This document shows, in pieces, positions 15,880 through 22,861 of a stretch of DNA of 22,861 bases; within the stretch, counting starts at the first letter, position 1; every line of letters starts with the position of its first letter. The position numbers and the translations under genes are program-made. The stretch is from the NCBI GenBank assembly GCA_016210495.1, contig JACQUC010000162.1:1-22861 (forward strand). Reading direction: 5' to 3'. Source of the DNA: Chloroflexota bacterium. GTDB lineage: Bacteria; Chloroflexota; FW602-bin22; JACPRP01. The notes beneath the pieces are model-generated. The model was not told where the DNA came from. It saw only the letters and a list, made by a program, of their open reading frames with translations, and made no database searches.

Positions 15880-16178
15880 GGGCTGTCTAATCAAGCGTCT
15901 TGCCCGGTTTCTCCCGCTTGTAGCCGCATCCCTTTAGGGTGCGCGTGCCTGTTCGAGTGGCGAGGGTGTCGCAATTGTCGGAGTGCTCGCGCTATGGTCA
16001 GGCCACCTTCGCCCCGGCTTGGTGCAGCAAGGGCCCGCGCCCCTTGCAGGGAGCGGCTACGGGTGAACGCCCCCAGGCCCGCCCCTACCTCCACGCCCGT
16101 GGCTTTGCCCGGTTTGCTTCGATGGCTGGGTGATGCTATACTCGCGTCAACCCAAATGGTGGTGCTGGAGGTGGGGAG
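15880..16178. other. Intergenic region with GC-rich inverted-repeat debris
   Basis: This stretch of about 300 bases holds no gene I can support. It has GC-rich segments of the gggcccgcgcccc / gcccgcccc type that resemble degenerate dispersed repeats, a weak hairpin near 15930-15950 without a T-tract, and at its right end the promoter of the GH18-like gene. Confidence 0.5.
16114..16142 (+). promoter_or_regulatory. Promoter of the GH18-like lipoprotein gene
   Basis: TTGCTT (16114-16119) and TATACT (16137-16142) lie at the ideal 17-base spacing, 36 bases before the ATG. Confidence 0.55.
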
Positions 16179-17567
16179 ATGGGCAGGTTGCGGGTCCTGC
16201 TGGCACTGGTGGCTGTGGTGTGGCCGGTCTTGGTCGCGTGCAGCGCCGGAGAGATGCGCGCCAGCGCAGTCGTCTCAGTTGTGACCTCCACGCCCGCCCA
16301 GTCGGCCGTAACTCCTCCAGAGCCGGACGTGGCGACGCCGGAGCCTGTGACGCCACCGCTGACACCTGCTTCTCCGATGCCCCAGTCGGTGGCAACCTCA
16401 ACTCCAGCGTCGGTCTCGACAACCGAGGCATCCAAAGCGGCGACGAGAAAGCCCCCAGCCACGGCGGGTGCCCCATCTGAGCCCAGGAATGGCCGCATTA
16501 TGTTCGGCTACTACGTGCCCTACGATCCCACCTCGTGGGCATCGCTGGAGGCGCAGGCGGATAAGATAGACTACGTGGCGGCACAGTGGGTGTGGATCGA
16601 CGCCTGCGGCAACCTGAGCAGCCAGGACGATCTCACCCTGCTGCGATTCGCACGGGCCAAGGGAATTCGAGTCCTCCCCTCGTTACTGACCGATAGCGGC
16701 TGGATGAACCACCGCCTGCTAACCGATGAGCCGACCACTGCTCGGGCCATTCAAAACCTGGTCGACTACGTGGTCGACGTGGGCTACGACGGCCTCGACC
16801 TCGACCTGGAAGGCGTCAATGCCACCGATCGGGCGGTGTACACGGCCTTTGTCGCGCGCCTTTCCGCGGCGCTGCACAAGAAGGGCAAGCTGTTGACGGC
16901 GGCGCTGCCCGCGAAAGCCTCCGATGTGACTACCGGATGGGCCGGCGCCTTCGAGTACGCGGCGCTGGCGCCGCACCTGGACCTGGCCGTGATAATGACC
17001 TATGCGTACACCACGTCATCGACGCCGCCCGGCTCCACCGCGCCGCATGACTGGGTCGATAGGGTGATCAGCTACGTCACGACCCAGATGCCGCCCCAGA
17101 AGGTGCTGCCTGGCATCGCGTTCTATGGCTATGACTGGAACGTCACGACGGGTGGAAAGGCCCGGGCGCTGCGGTATCCCCAGGCCGCCGCGTTATCCGA
17201 CAAGTATGGCGTGCCTATTACGCTGGACACCACCAGCAGATCGGCAACTTTCACTTACACCGCCAGGGCCGGCGACGTCCCGCCGCCCGACCCGAAGCTG
17301 CCGGCCCTCGATCACGAGATCAAGACGCGCAGTCGGCCCCCCTGCCCGGTGGCCACGGCCACGCCCTCTCCAGCTCCCACGCCCCGGCCGTCGCCGACCC
17401 CACCTCCCGTGCAGCAGCACGTCGTCTGGCTGGAGGATGCCAAATCTGTTCTCCAGCGCGTGAACCTTGCCGAAAAGCACCGCACCGGCGGCATCGCCAC
17501 CTGGCGCCTCGGCCAGGAAGACTCGGGGGTGTGGGCGGTAATTCGGGAGTACCGGCAGGGGCGGTAG
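16179..17567 (+). CDS. GH18-like (YaaH/spore-germination type) glycoside hydrolase lipoprotein
   Basis: The signal peptide ends VLVAC with Cys21 as probable lipid anchor. A Thr/Pro-rich tether runs to about residue 103 and the TIM-barrel domain starts GRIMFGYYVPYD. The catalytic motif YDGLDLDLEGV (203-213) fits DxxDxDxE, with Glu211 as acid/base. MTYAY (273-277) and IATWRLGQED (439-448) are further GH18 landmarks. A Pro/Thr/Ser-rich stretch (about 386-412) interrupts the domain just before VVWLEDAKSVLQRV, which is unusual. The likely substrate is a beta-1,4-GlcNAc polymer such as peptidoglycan or chitin, inferred from the family. GGAGG precedes the ATG. It appears monocistronic. Confidence 0.88.
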   Translation: MGRLRVLLALVAVVWPVLVACSAGEMRASAVVSVVTSTPAQSAVTPPEPDVATPEPVTPPLTPASPMPQSVATSTPASVSTTEASKAATRKPPATAGAPSEPRNGRIMFGYYVPYDPTSWASLEAQADKIDYVAAQWVWIDACGNLSSQDDLTLLRFARAKGIRVLPSLLTDSGWMNHRLLTDEPTTARAIQNLVDYVVDVGYDGLDLDLEGVNATDRAVYTAFVARLSAALHKKGKLLTAALPAKASDVTTGWAGAFEYAALAPHLDLAVIMTYAYTTSSTPPGSTAPHDWVDRVISYVTTQMPPQKVLPGIAFYGYDWNVTTGGKARALRYPQAAALSDKYGVPITLDTTSRSATFTYTARAGDVPPPDPKLPALDHEIKTRSRPPCPVATATPSPAPTPRPSPTPPPVQQHVVWLEDAKSVLQRVNLAEKHRTGGIATWRLGQEDSGVWAVIREYRQGR

Positions 17568-17802
17568 GGGCGTCGAAGAGGAGAGGAGTCGCATGATCCG
17601 TTTTTGACAATCGACCATTCACAGCAGGCTGTCCCCCGGCAAAGCGAGCGGGCCCCATAGCGGGAGTTGATCTTTGCTCTGCCTGTGTCCTCCTGGCTCG
17701 CGTGATGCATTTGGGGCGATTATATGTCAGACTAATGTTGTGTCGTGGGCTATGGGATGCGCCTAGGTTATGAGGATGTTCGCGGGATGAGTAGACGCGG
17801 CG

Positions 17803-19464
17803 TCACTGCATTATGCCCGGTGGGAAACATCCAGGCAAGTAGGAGATTCTCCACTGATCATTAACGGCGGTGACTGACACGTTGCAGGCAGCTATGGGCT
17901 GGTTACGGTATCTGGTGACCGGTCCCAGGAAATCTTGCGCCTGTTGATAGTCACGTGGCAGTGCGTCGTAGAACTGTCCGTAGTTGCCACACGGTGGGGT
18001 GAGTCGGACCATAGTATGGCGATAAAGGTTGTTTGGGATCGGCAGTTCGGAAGCCTCTGTCTGACTTGCGGAGCAGGCTCGAAGTGCAAGAGAAATGCCG
18101 GGCAGCGAATTGCGAAAAGTAGCCTGTGCTGAAGCCGGCATCAACTGCAACGCTGAGTTGGTGTCTCCGGAAGCTAGGACTTGTATGAATAACCTAGCCG
18201 CTGCGGTCCGGGTCGTGGGAGCGAGAGGTGCCTTTGCTGGACCAAGTGGCTTTGGTGCTGGGGCTGGGGTTCTGGTCCGCTGGGCAGCTATCTGGGTCGG
18301 CTGGACTGCGGTGGTTGCTTGTGAGGCTGGAGGCGTACCTTGGGACGATGATTGGCTGCTGGGGAGTCTTTGGAACTGCCACGTAGCTTCGGTTCCCTCA
18401 GCGGAAAGTACCAACCGGTCGCCATTGATTCTGAAACGGACGAGAGGATATGACGGATTCTGGAATTTGTCTGATATTTGGATTAGTAGGTCCTTGCCAA
18501 CAAACTTGTACGCGAAAGTATCTGTGTCAGTTTGGCCAGTGGAGTAAACCGGGAACCCCAACCTACCGTCGTTGAGAAACTCGATAGTATCGTGCATTAT
18601 GACACCGCCAATGACGGCCGCGCTAACTCGTTGCCATTTGCCCAAGATTGGGTGTGCCTGCGTGAAAGCGATGGTAGTCCCCCCCTTCGGGTAGCTGATC
18701 CAGGCAACGATGATGGGTGCGACCTTCACAGCTATCATAGCCGTAGTGATTACTTGACCCACCCCAGGCAACGCCTGAGTCGTGGCGGCTGTTACCGCAG
18801 CGCCAAAACAACTCAACCCCACCTTGTGGAGCCTGGATGGAAGTTCCTGCAAGAGGACCTTGAGCGCGTGGGTTAGTGCGTTGGCAGCTCCCTCTGTGTC
18901 ACCGGCTACAAGATTATCGACAACAGAGTCGAAGTAGGGAGACATTTCAATTAGGAAAACGATTCCTTGTTCCGATTTAACAAACGGCTCAACCAGGCAC
19001 CCCGTCGGAGTAGGAATTAGCTGCATTAAAGAAAGGAAGGCAACATACATAACGTCCATACCAAACGTCTCCCAATCGCTGATGACGTCGAACGTCGCTG
19101 CGGCCGGCTCCTGTGCAGCCTGCAGCGCCACGCGCCAGGGAAGAGAAGCAGTGGGAAACATCGGGTAGGAACCGGACAAAGCCAGGGGCCCTGCGTTGCG
19201 GAGATTACGAATGCTCGCGGATCGTGGTGAGGCCTTCTGCACGTAACTGAGCTCATTGACGACTCGTAGGATTGCTTCTTGTTCGCTAATCTCATCTGCC
19301 ACCCCATAAGCCCGGTCGGGGTTACTGGAGTTGACTTGCCACCTTCCCTGTGCAAAACTGGATTTGGGAGCGAATAGCGTAGCAAGGGGACCGCGAACCA
19401 GGGCGGCTATTACGACCAACGGGAGGCAGACCGTGAGGCTCGTGCGCCTGGCTTTTCGAAGCAA
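17803..19464 (-). CDS. Secreted multidomain protein of unknown function
   Basis: I do not recognise the whole protein. The N-terminus has a signal-peptide-like segment (about residues 9-38). Residues 120-260 are largely helical, with one or two hydrophobic stretches (ALPGVGQVITTAMIAVKVAP). Residues about 271-366 (HPILGKWQRV, EFLNDGRL, RINGDRLVLSAEGTEATWQF) resemble small lipocalin-like or DUF5640-type beta domains. A Pro/Thr/Ala/Gln linker spans about 368-430, and a Cys-containing C-terminal domain of about 120 residues follows. The start is TTG with AGGAG 7 bases upstream. It begins 21 bases after the upstream gene, so the two are probably co-transcribed. Base composition looks lower in GC than in the housekeeping block. 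Confidence 0.7.
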   Translation of the reverse strand: MLRKARRTSLTVCLPLVVIAALVRGPLATLFAPKSSFAQGRWQVNSSNPDRAYGVADEISEQEAILRVVNELSYVQKASPRSASIRNLRNAGPLALSGSYPMFPTASLPWRVALQAAQEPAAATFDVISDWETFGMDVMYVAFLSLMQLIPTPTGCLVEPFVKSEQGIVFLIEMSPYFDSVVDNLVAGDTEGAANALTHALKVLLQELPSRLHKVGLSCFGAAVTAATTQALPGVGQVITTAMIAVKVAPIIVAWISYPKGGTTIAFTQAHPILGKWQRVSAAVIGGVIMHDTIEFLNDGRLGFPVYSTGQTDTDTFAYKFVGKDLLIQISDKFQNPSYPLVRFRINGDRLVLSAEGTEATWQFQRLPSSQSSSQGTPPASQATTAVQPTQIAAQRTRTPAPAPKPLGPAKAPLAPTTRTAAARLFIQVLASGDTNSALQLMPASAQATFRNSLPGISLALRACSASQTEASELPIPNNLYRHTMVRLTPPCGNYGQFYDALPRDYQQAQDFLGPVTRYRNQPIAACNVSVTAVNDQWRISYLPGCFPPGIMQ

Positions 19465-19485
19465 AGAAGCTCTCCTGGTGTGCTT

Positions 19486-19860
19486 TTAGCGCCTTGTGTA
19501 AGACAGCCTAATCGAGGTTTTGCCCCGTCCAGTGGTCTCCTGAGCTAGAGTTATCGTCCCCTGGGTTTCGGGCAAATCCACCCTGCTGAAGGCGAGCGTG
19601 CGTCGAGAGAGCGATGTGACGATTCCAGGGGTAAAGGGTCTAGCCACGTTCCAAGGTTTCTCTTGCACCTGTTTCTCATAGAATGTCTGAACTTTATCCA
19701 GTTCATCATCTGTCACCCAGGCGATGAGAAAGCTCAAGCCTTCCTGGGTGGAACGAATGGAGCTTTGGAATTTGGCGCTAGGGTAGACAGGAAAGTCCTT
19801 AGGGAAGTCTGCGGGGAGGGCGAAGGTTAAGTTGGTTTTGCCGCCCGAATGCTTCTCCAT
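19486..19860 (-). CDS. Hypothetical soluble domain protein, possibly the frameshifted second half of an anchored protein
   Basis: This 124-residue product opens MEKHSGGKTNLTFALP, then ADFPKDFPVYPSAKFQ, and contains FLIAWVTDDELDKVQTFYEK. It resembles small exported domains in which 'lP.dfP.dvPvYPgA' is followed by a T-x-D-x-x-x-V-x-x-FY segment. It lacks its own signal peptide. ATG 19860 is preceded by AGGAAAG. It overlaps by 34 bases the end of the upstream membrane-anchor ORF in the -1 frame. A single frameshift would join the two into one anchored protein. Confidence 0.65.
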   Translation of the reverse strand: MEKHSGGKTNLTFALPADFPKDFPVYPSAKFQSSIRSTQEGLSFLIAWVTDDELDKVQTFYEKQVQEKPWNVARPFTPGIVTSLSRRTLAFSRVDLPETQGTITLAQETTGRGKTSIRLSYTRR

Positions 19861-20042
19861 CTCTTTCCTAGTTCAGTCGCATTTTCTGGCAGGCCAATGG
19901 CTTTAGGGCTGGTGTCGAGAGGAGTTGGTGTTGGGGTTGAGATAGGTTGGTTGCGGCTGAGGCCCGCATAATACGCGCCGCCGATAAGCAAAACGACAAC
20001 AACAGATCCTACAGCAAGAAGTGCGCGTCCTCGCGAGCTCAT
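19827..20042 (-). CDS. Single-pass membrane anchor with Thr/Pro linker, possibly the 5' half of a frameshifted gene
   Basis: This 71-residue product has a transmembrane or signal-anchor segment (ALLAVGSVVVVLLIGGAYYA), then a short Pro/Thr linker (ISTPTPTPLDTS) and a tail that ends inside the next gene. GGGAG lies 7 bases before the ATG. The shape, anchor plus linker with no domain, makes sense only if joined to the downstream domain. No strong promoter is evident upstream. Confidence 0.55.
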   Translation of the reverse strand: MSSRGRALLAVGSVVVVLLIGGAYYAGLSRNQPISTPTPTPLDTSPKAIGLPENATELGKRWRSIRAAKPT

Positions 20043-20560
20043 AGCCGCTCTCCCGAGTGATTCCTATGCTAAATGCTTAAGTTCACGTCATGGTGACGCT
20101 GCGTTCTGGTTTGGGCATTGTCAAAAGTGATAGCGCCTTGACTAGCTGATGTTCTGTTACCTATCCGTGCCCAGTTCCACTCCAGCGAGGCGGGCCACTC
20201 AAGTATACCACTAGTTAGCAGCCTGTCAATCGTTTTGATTGTTTGTCAACAGTCTTCGCGGGCAAAAGCGAAAAGTAGGCCAAAAGGCGGAAGTTTGACA
20301 AATCGCCGTGGGCAACGTCAAGTTTAGCCGATGATGCTGGATAGTTGATGACTGACTTGCGCTTTTTGGGCAGCGCAGCCGGTTCCACTCAAGCCAAGAC
20401 CTTAGCCCTCACTCCGCTTGGCTTCCTGAAAGCTGGGCAGGTGGCCGAGGCTCTGAGAACATCCGTCTGGTTCGATGGAGCAGGCGTCGTCGTGGCCGCG
20501 ATCCCGGCGGCGTATTTACTGATGCCGGGGATGCGCAGATTTGGGATGCAGGGAACCGTC
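20043..20560. other. Intergenic region of about 500 bases
   Basis: No gene is supported here. The left part (20043-20340) is comparatively AT-rich, with several TTGACA- or TTTGTC-like segments but no convincing -10 at the right spacing. A plus-strand open frame from 20345 runs into the vapC region; its first 70 residues are partly hydrophobic (GVVVAAIPAAYLLMPGM), but there is no family match I can name. Confidence 0.4.
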
Positions 20561-20980
20561 TTACTCGGGTCGCATCAGTTCGATGCCCTCGGCCGGGAAT
20601 CGCTCGTCAAAGGTGTAAACACGTTGCGTTCCACTAGATTGAGCGGCAGCCCATATGAACGAGTCGGCAAAGGAGATTCGGCCGGAAGGTCGCGCCATCA
20701 GCAGAGCGTGGATTGCCCGCCCCTTATCGAGGGCGTGCACTCCAATGTTCTCCCTCTGCAGCAACGCCACTAGAGCATCAACCACATCCTCCCTCGTCAG
20801 CCTGTAAACGGATGTGAGAACGTAGGCAGCCTCTGTAAGCGCAACATCCGTAATGGCGAGGACAACATCCGAATCGATCAGTCGAGCAGCCTCTTGCGCC
20901 ATGTGCGGCGGATCGTCCGTCAGGTAACGGACGATGACGCTCGTGTCCAAGAAGCCATCGCAACTCGCAGGCGCGCTCAT
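20561..20980 (-). CDS. vapC: PIN-domain toxin of a VapBC-type system
   Basis: This 139-residue PIN-domain ribonuclease has all four acidic positions visible: Asp12 (FLDTSVIVRYLTDD), Glu50 (ALTEAAYVL), Asp106 (SFADSFIWAAA) and Asp125 (YTFDERF). VapC toxins cut structured RNAs such as tRNA or rRNA; the target here is unknown. Its ATG overlaps the antitoxin stop by four bases, the usual coupled layout, so it looks intact. Confidence 0.93.
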   Translation of the reverse strand: MSAPASCDGFLDTSVIVRYLTDDPPHMAQEAARLIDSDVVLAITDVALTEAAYVLTSVYRLTREDVVDALVALLQRENIGVHALDKGRAIHALLMARPSGRISFADSFIWAAAQSSGTQRVYTFDERFPAEGIELMRPE

Positions 20981-21279
20981 TCGCTCTGCTTCCGGTGCCG
21001 GGTCCTCTCGTCCTTGAGCGGGTTGTCGAGCTCTTCACGTGCTGCCTCCGCCCATGCTTCTTCGCGCACCATTTCCCATTCCTCCGGCGAAACGTGGCGT
21101 TGAATGCGGGACGCCAGAATGCCACGGAGCGAGCGCCGATGGGCTGGCGGCCCAAAGTATATTTCCACGTGGTCGCCTACCAACCGCTGTATGGCTAGAG
21201 ACCCTGGCTCCAGCCCCAGACGCTCGCGAATCTGCTTTTCTATCACGACCTGCCCCTTCGTACCTACTATAGTTGCCAT
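20977..21279 (-). CDS. vapB: AbrB/SpoVT-type antitoxin partner of VapC
   Basis: The chosen start ATG 21279 gives MATIVGTKGQVVIEKQIRER, then LGLEPGSL, a swapped-hairpin AbrB DNA-binding domain. GGGGAG lies 5 bases before it. A longer frame to 21435 exists but its extra residues have no domain character. The C-terminal half (PEEWEMVREEAWAEAAREEL) is acidic and helical, the part that usually wraps the toxin. The total is 100 residues. Such antitoxins normally repress their own operon; an AGTATGA direct repeat upstream may be the site. Confidence 0.9.
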   Translation of the reverse strand: MATIVGTKGQVVIEKQIRERLGLEPGSLAIQRLVGDHVEIYFGPPAHRRSLRGILASRIQRHVSPEEWEMVREEAWAEAAREELDNPLKDERTRHRKQSE

Positions 21280-21298
21280 GTCCACTCCCCGGTATATG

Positions 21299-21324
21299 AG
21301 TATGACTGCCACTTTCAAGTATGA
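21299..21324. promoter_or_regulatory. Direct repeat AGTATGA upstream of vapB, candidate autoregulatory site
   Basis: AGTATGA occurs at 21299-21305 and 21318-21324, 19 bases apart (about two helical turns), in the AT-rich region just before the vapB start. A role as antitoxin binding site is inferred from position only. Confidence 0.3.
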
Positions 21325-21364
21325 ATTATACTCCTTGATGGGAGCACCTGCAAGCTGTTTGGTA

Positions 21365-21688
21365 TTAGCCGGCCAAATTGCGATGGTGAGTTGTTTGTAC
21401 CAGGGGTGTCGTGTGGTGCAAGACCTCAACTCCAAGCGCGAGGAACTGGTCGAGGGAACGCTGAGCTTTCTCGACCAGGGCCCGGCTTCGTCCGGCCGTG
21501 GGCCGAGTGGCCCTCAGCAGGGCGCTGGCTAGCTCATGGCGGAGAAGATCAGGAGCGAGTAGTCGTATCGTACCTTGGGTGAAGTCCGCTAGCACTTGCA
21601 GTGCGGGCTCGACCCACTCCTCGTCTTGCAGGTGCCATTTGGCCGCAACCGAGTTGTCGATGAGTGCATTGTATATCCTATGGGCGCA
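21365..21688 (-). pseudogene. Decayed second PIN-domain (vapC-like) gene
   Basis: The frame reads NALIDNSVAAKWHLQDEEW, then VLADFTQGTIRLLAPDLLRH and ELASALLRA, the first half of a PIN domain with its first Asp and Glu. There is no ATG, GTG or TTG between the upstream TAA (21689-21691) and the first conserved Asp, and the frame stops after TTPLVQTTHHRNLAG. The C-terminal part with the remaining acidic residues is therefore missing. It is broken at both ends and lies directly upstream of the intact vapBC pair. Confidence 0.7.
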
Positions 21689-21728
21689 TTAGATTGAGGT
21701 CAGCGACGTGAAAACGGGTCAGCCGCAG

Positions 21729-21930
21729 CGTGTCTGAACCGCAGATCCACCAGATTAGGGGATTTCGCAGATACTACTGAACTGTGCATAGAGAACTAAA
21801 CTGTCGCCCCGGTTTTGGCAAGCCAGGCGCGGCGAAACATGTTGAGCAATCCACGCACAGGTCATTAAATCTCGTCGCCCTGCTAATCTGCGTAATCCCG
21901 CAATCTGCGTCAATCTGCGGTTCAGACACG
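21729..21930. mobile_element. MITE-like element with terminal inverted repeats of about 46 bp
   Basis: The left end (from 21729) begins CGTGTCTGAACCGCAGAT and the right end (to 21930) is its reverse complement for the first 18 bases. Similarity continues less perfectly for about 28 more (CAGATT...GGGATT.CGCAGAT). Within each arm the motif CGCAGAT is itself repeated. The roughly 110-base centre has no coding potential. No clear target-site duplication is visible. Confidence 0.6.
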
Positions 21931-21939
21931 TTCTCCCTC

Positions 21940-21968
21940 TGGTCAAACAGCCAAGTTTGTGATACCAT
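21940..21968 (+). promoter_or_regulatory. Weak candidate promoter of the sortase gene
   Basis: TGGTCA (21940-21945) and TACCAT (21963-21968) lie 17 bases apart, directly right of the inverted-repeat element and upstream of the sortase frame. Confidence 0.25.
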
Positions 21969-22000
21969 AGGAGACGTGCACGGGAGCGGCATGTCCCCGT

Positions 22001-22849
22001 GTGGATTGTGGCCGCTCGGATATCTGTTGCAGTGGTTGGGTCGGGTCGGTGAACACCAAAGGGAGGCGAATAGTCGCCATATTTCGACGTGGCAGCGCGC
22101 TGCTGGGTTCCATCCTGCTGCTGCTGGGCATCCTGACGCTCTTGACCGCCGGCGCACTCTACGCCTACGGCACCTACGAGCGCTACCGGTTCGAGCAGGA
22201 CCTGCCGGGTCTGATGGCCGAGCTCGAGCCTCCCACCACTGAGCCAGCCACCACCCCATCCGCAGAGGCTCTGTCCCCTACGCCCGAAGAAGCCCGAGAA
22301 GGACAGCGATCACCCGAGCCTGTCCTCGAGGCGGTGGCCGAGGCGGAGCCGTCGCCAACGCCAACGTCCACTACTACCCCGGTGCCTACGCCCAAACCGT
22401 TCATCAAGATGCCTCCCACAACCCGCATCGTCATTCCCAAGATCAGAGTGGACTCCCGCGTCGTTGAGGCCAAGGTAATCAATGGGGAGTGGCAGGTGCC
22501 AAGGTTTTTGGTGGGGCATCTGGAGGGTACGGCCAATCCGGGCGAAGATAGCAACGTCGCGCTTTCCGGCCATATTGAGAGCATCAACGCCGGCAACGTC
22601 TTCGCACGGCTGGAGGAGTTGGGGCCGGGCGACGAGGTCACCCTCTTTGCAGGAGATCGCGAGTTCGTCTACCAGATAACAGAGACGCTGGTCGTCGCCA
22701 ACGACGACCTCAGCGTAGTGGCGCCCACACCCAGCGAGACGCTCACCCTGATCACCTGCACCGGCATCTGGAACCCCTTCACCAGGGATTACGACAAGCG
22801 GTTCATCGCCATCGGTGAGCCCGTGGAGCCGGAGCCGCCAGATCCTTAG
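22001..22849 (+). CDS. Sortase family transpeptidase
   Basis: The protein has an N-terminal membrane anchor (SALLGSILLLLGILTLLTAG), a Pro/Thr/Glu-rich linker, and a sortase beta-barrel. The catalytic triad is visible: His191 in ALSGHIES, Cys253 in TLITCTGIW and Arg267 in DKRFIAIG (numbered from GTG 22001). Sortases link surface proteins bearing a C-terminal sorting signal to the cell envelope, or join pilins. The start is uncertain: GTG 22001, or GTG 22049, which begins NTKGRRIVAIFRR just before the membrane segment; neither has a good ribosome binding site. No sorting-signal substrate is encoded nearby. The subclass is not assigned. Confidence 0.9.
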   Translation: MDCGRSDICCSGWVGSVNTKGRRIVAIFRRGSALLGSILLLLGILTLLTAGALYAYGTYERYRFEQDLPGLMAELEPPTTEPATTPSAEALSPTPEEAREGQRSPEPVLEAVAEAEPSPTPTSTTTPVPTPKPFIKMPPTTRIVIPKIRVDSRVVEAKVINGEWQVPRFLVGHLEGTANPGEDSNVALSGHIESINAGNVFARLEELGPGDEVTLFAGDREFVYQITETLVVANDDLSVVAPTPSETLTLITCTGIWNPFTRDYDKRFIAIGEPVEPEPPDP

Positions 22850-22861
22850 CGGAGTCGAGGG

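Noticed and set aside
15920..15950. Hairpin after queA considered as a rho-independent terminator
   Set aside because: The stem is imperfect and no T-tract follows.
16020..16110. GC-rich stretch considered as a structured RNA
   Set aside because: Pairing is imperfect and explained as well by degenerate GC-rich repeats; no known RNA motif was seen.
20345..20773. Plus-strand open frame of 142 codons, partly hydrophobic, opposite vapC
   Set aside because: Its second half is antisense to a well-supported PIN toxin, and the first half has no motif or family resemblance I can name.

Overview
The window reads like a chromosomal segment of an uncultured Chloroflexota-type bacterium. This is an inference from the gene mix: secreted proteins with long Pro/Thr linkers, TadE/TadG pilus-like proteins, a UbiA-family decaprenyl-phosphate phosphoribosyltransferase next to pyruvate kinase, a ruvB-DUF2905-queA cluster, many GTG/TTG starts and numerous small degenerate repeats. 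No rRNA, tRNA or CRISPR array was seen.

Region 1 (1-6.7 kb) is an accessory catabolic island. On the minus strand a complete TRAP transporter (dctP, dctQ, dctM) is followed after 7 bases by a gene that looks like two ORFs but reads as one 595-residue protein if an in-frame TGA at 2708-2710 is selenocysteine. The site reads GGNGG-U-GGC-TT, the signature of the UGSC family of (seleno)proteins, and a hairpin lies directly 3' of the TGA. This is the most notable item in the window. The operon has a good promoter (TTGAAC-16-TATAAT) and a 13-bp palindrome just downstream of it. A convergent LacI-like sensor gene at the left edge appears to have a broken DNA-binding domain. A fragment of an Old-Yellow-Enzyme-type FAD oxidoreductase marks the right edge, where it abuts the pilus genes.

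Region 2 (6.7-9.2 kb) is a minus-strand tadE-tadE-tadG operon with ATGA overlaps. The middle gene has an N-terminal extension encoded by a repeated 22-bp unit, and the last gene carries a Pro/Thr stalk and a beta-sandwich-like tip.

Region 3 (9.2-17.6 kb) is mostly housekeeping: a double-zinc-ribbon membrane protein, pyruvate kinase with the UbiA-type prenyltransferase, tgt diverging from ruvB-DUF2905-queA, and a GH18-like lipoprotein. tgt and queA are queuosine genes on either side of ruvB. queA appears to start at CTG and contains a perfect 17-bp palindrome in a variable loop, like an in-frame palindromic insertion.

Region 4 (17.6-22.9 kb) is accessory again: a secreted multidomain protein of unknown function behind a possibly frameshifted membrane protein, an intact vapBC toxin-antitoxin pair beside a decayed second vapC, a MITE-like inverted-repeat element of about 200 bp, and a sortase.
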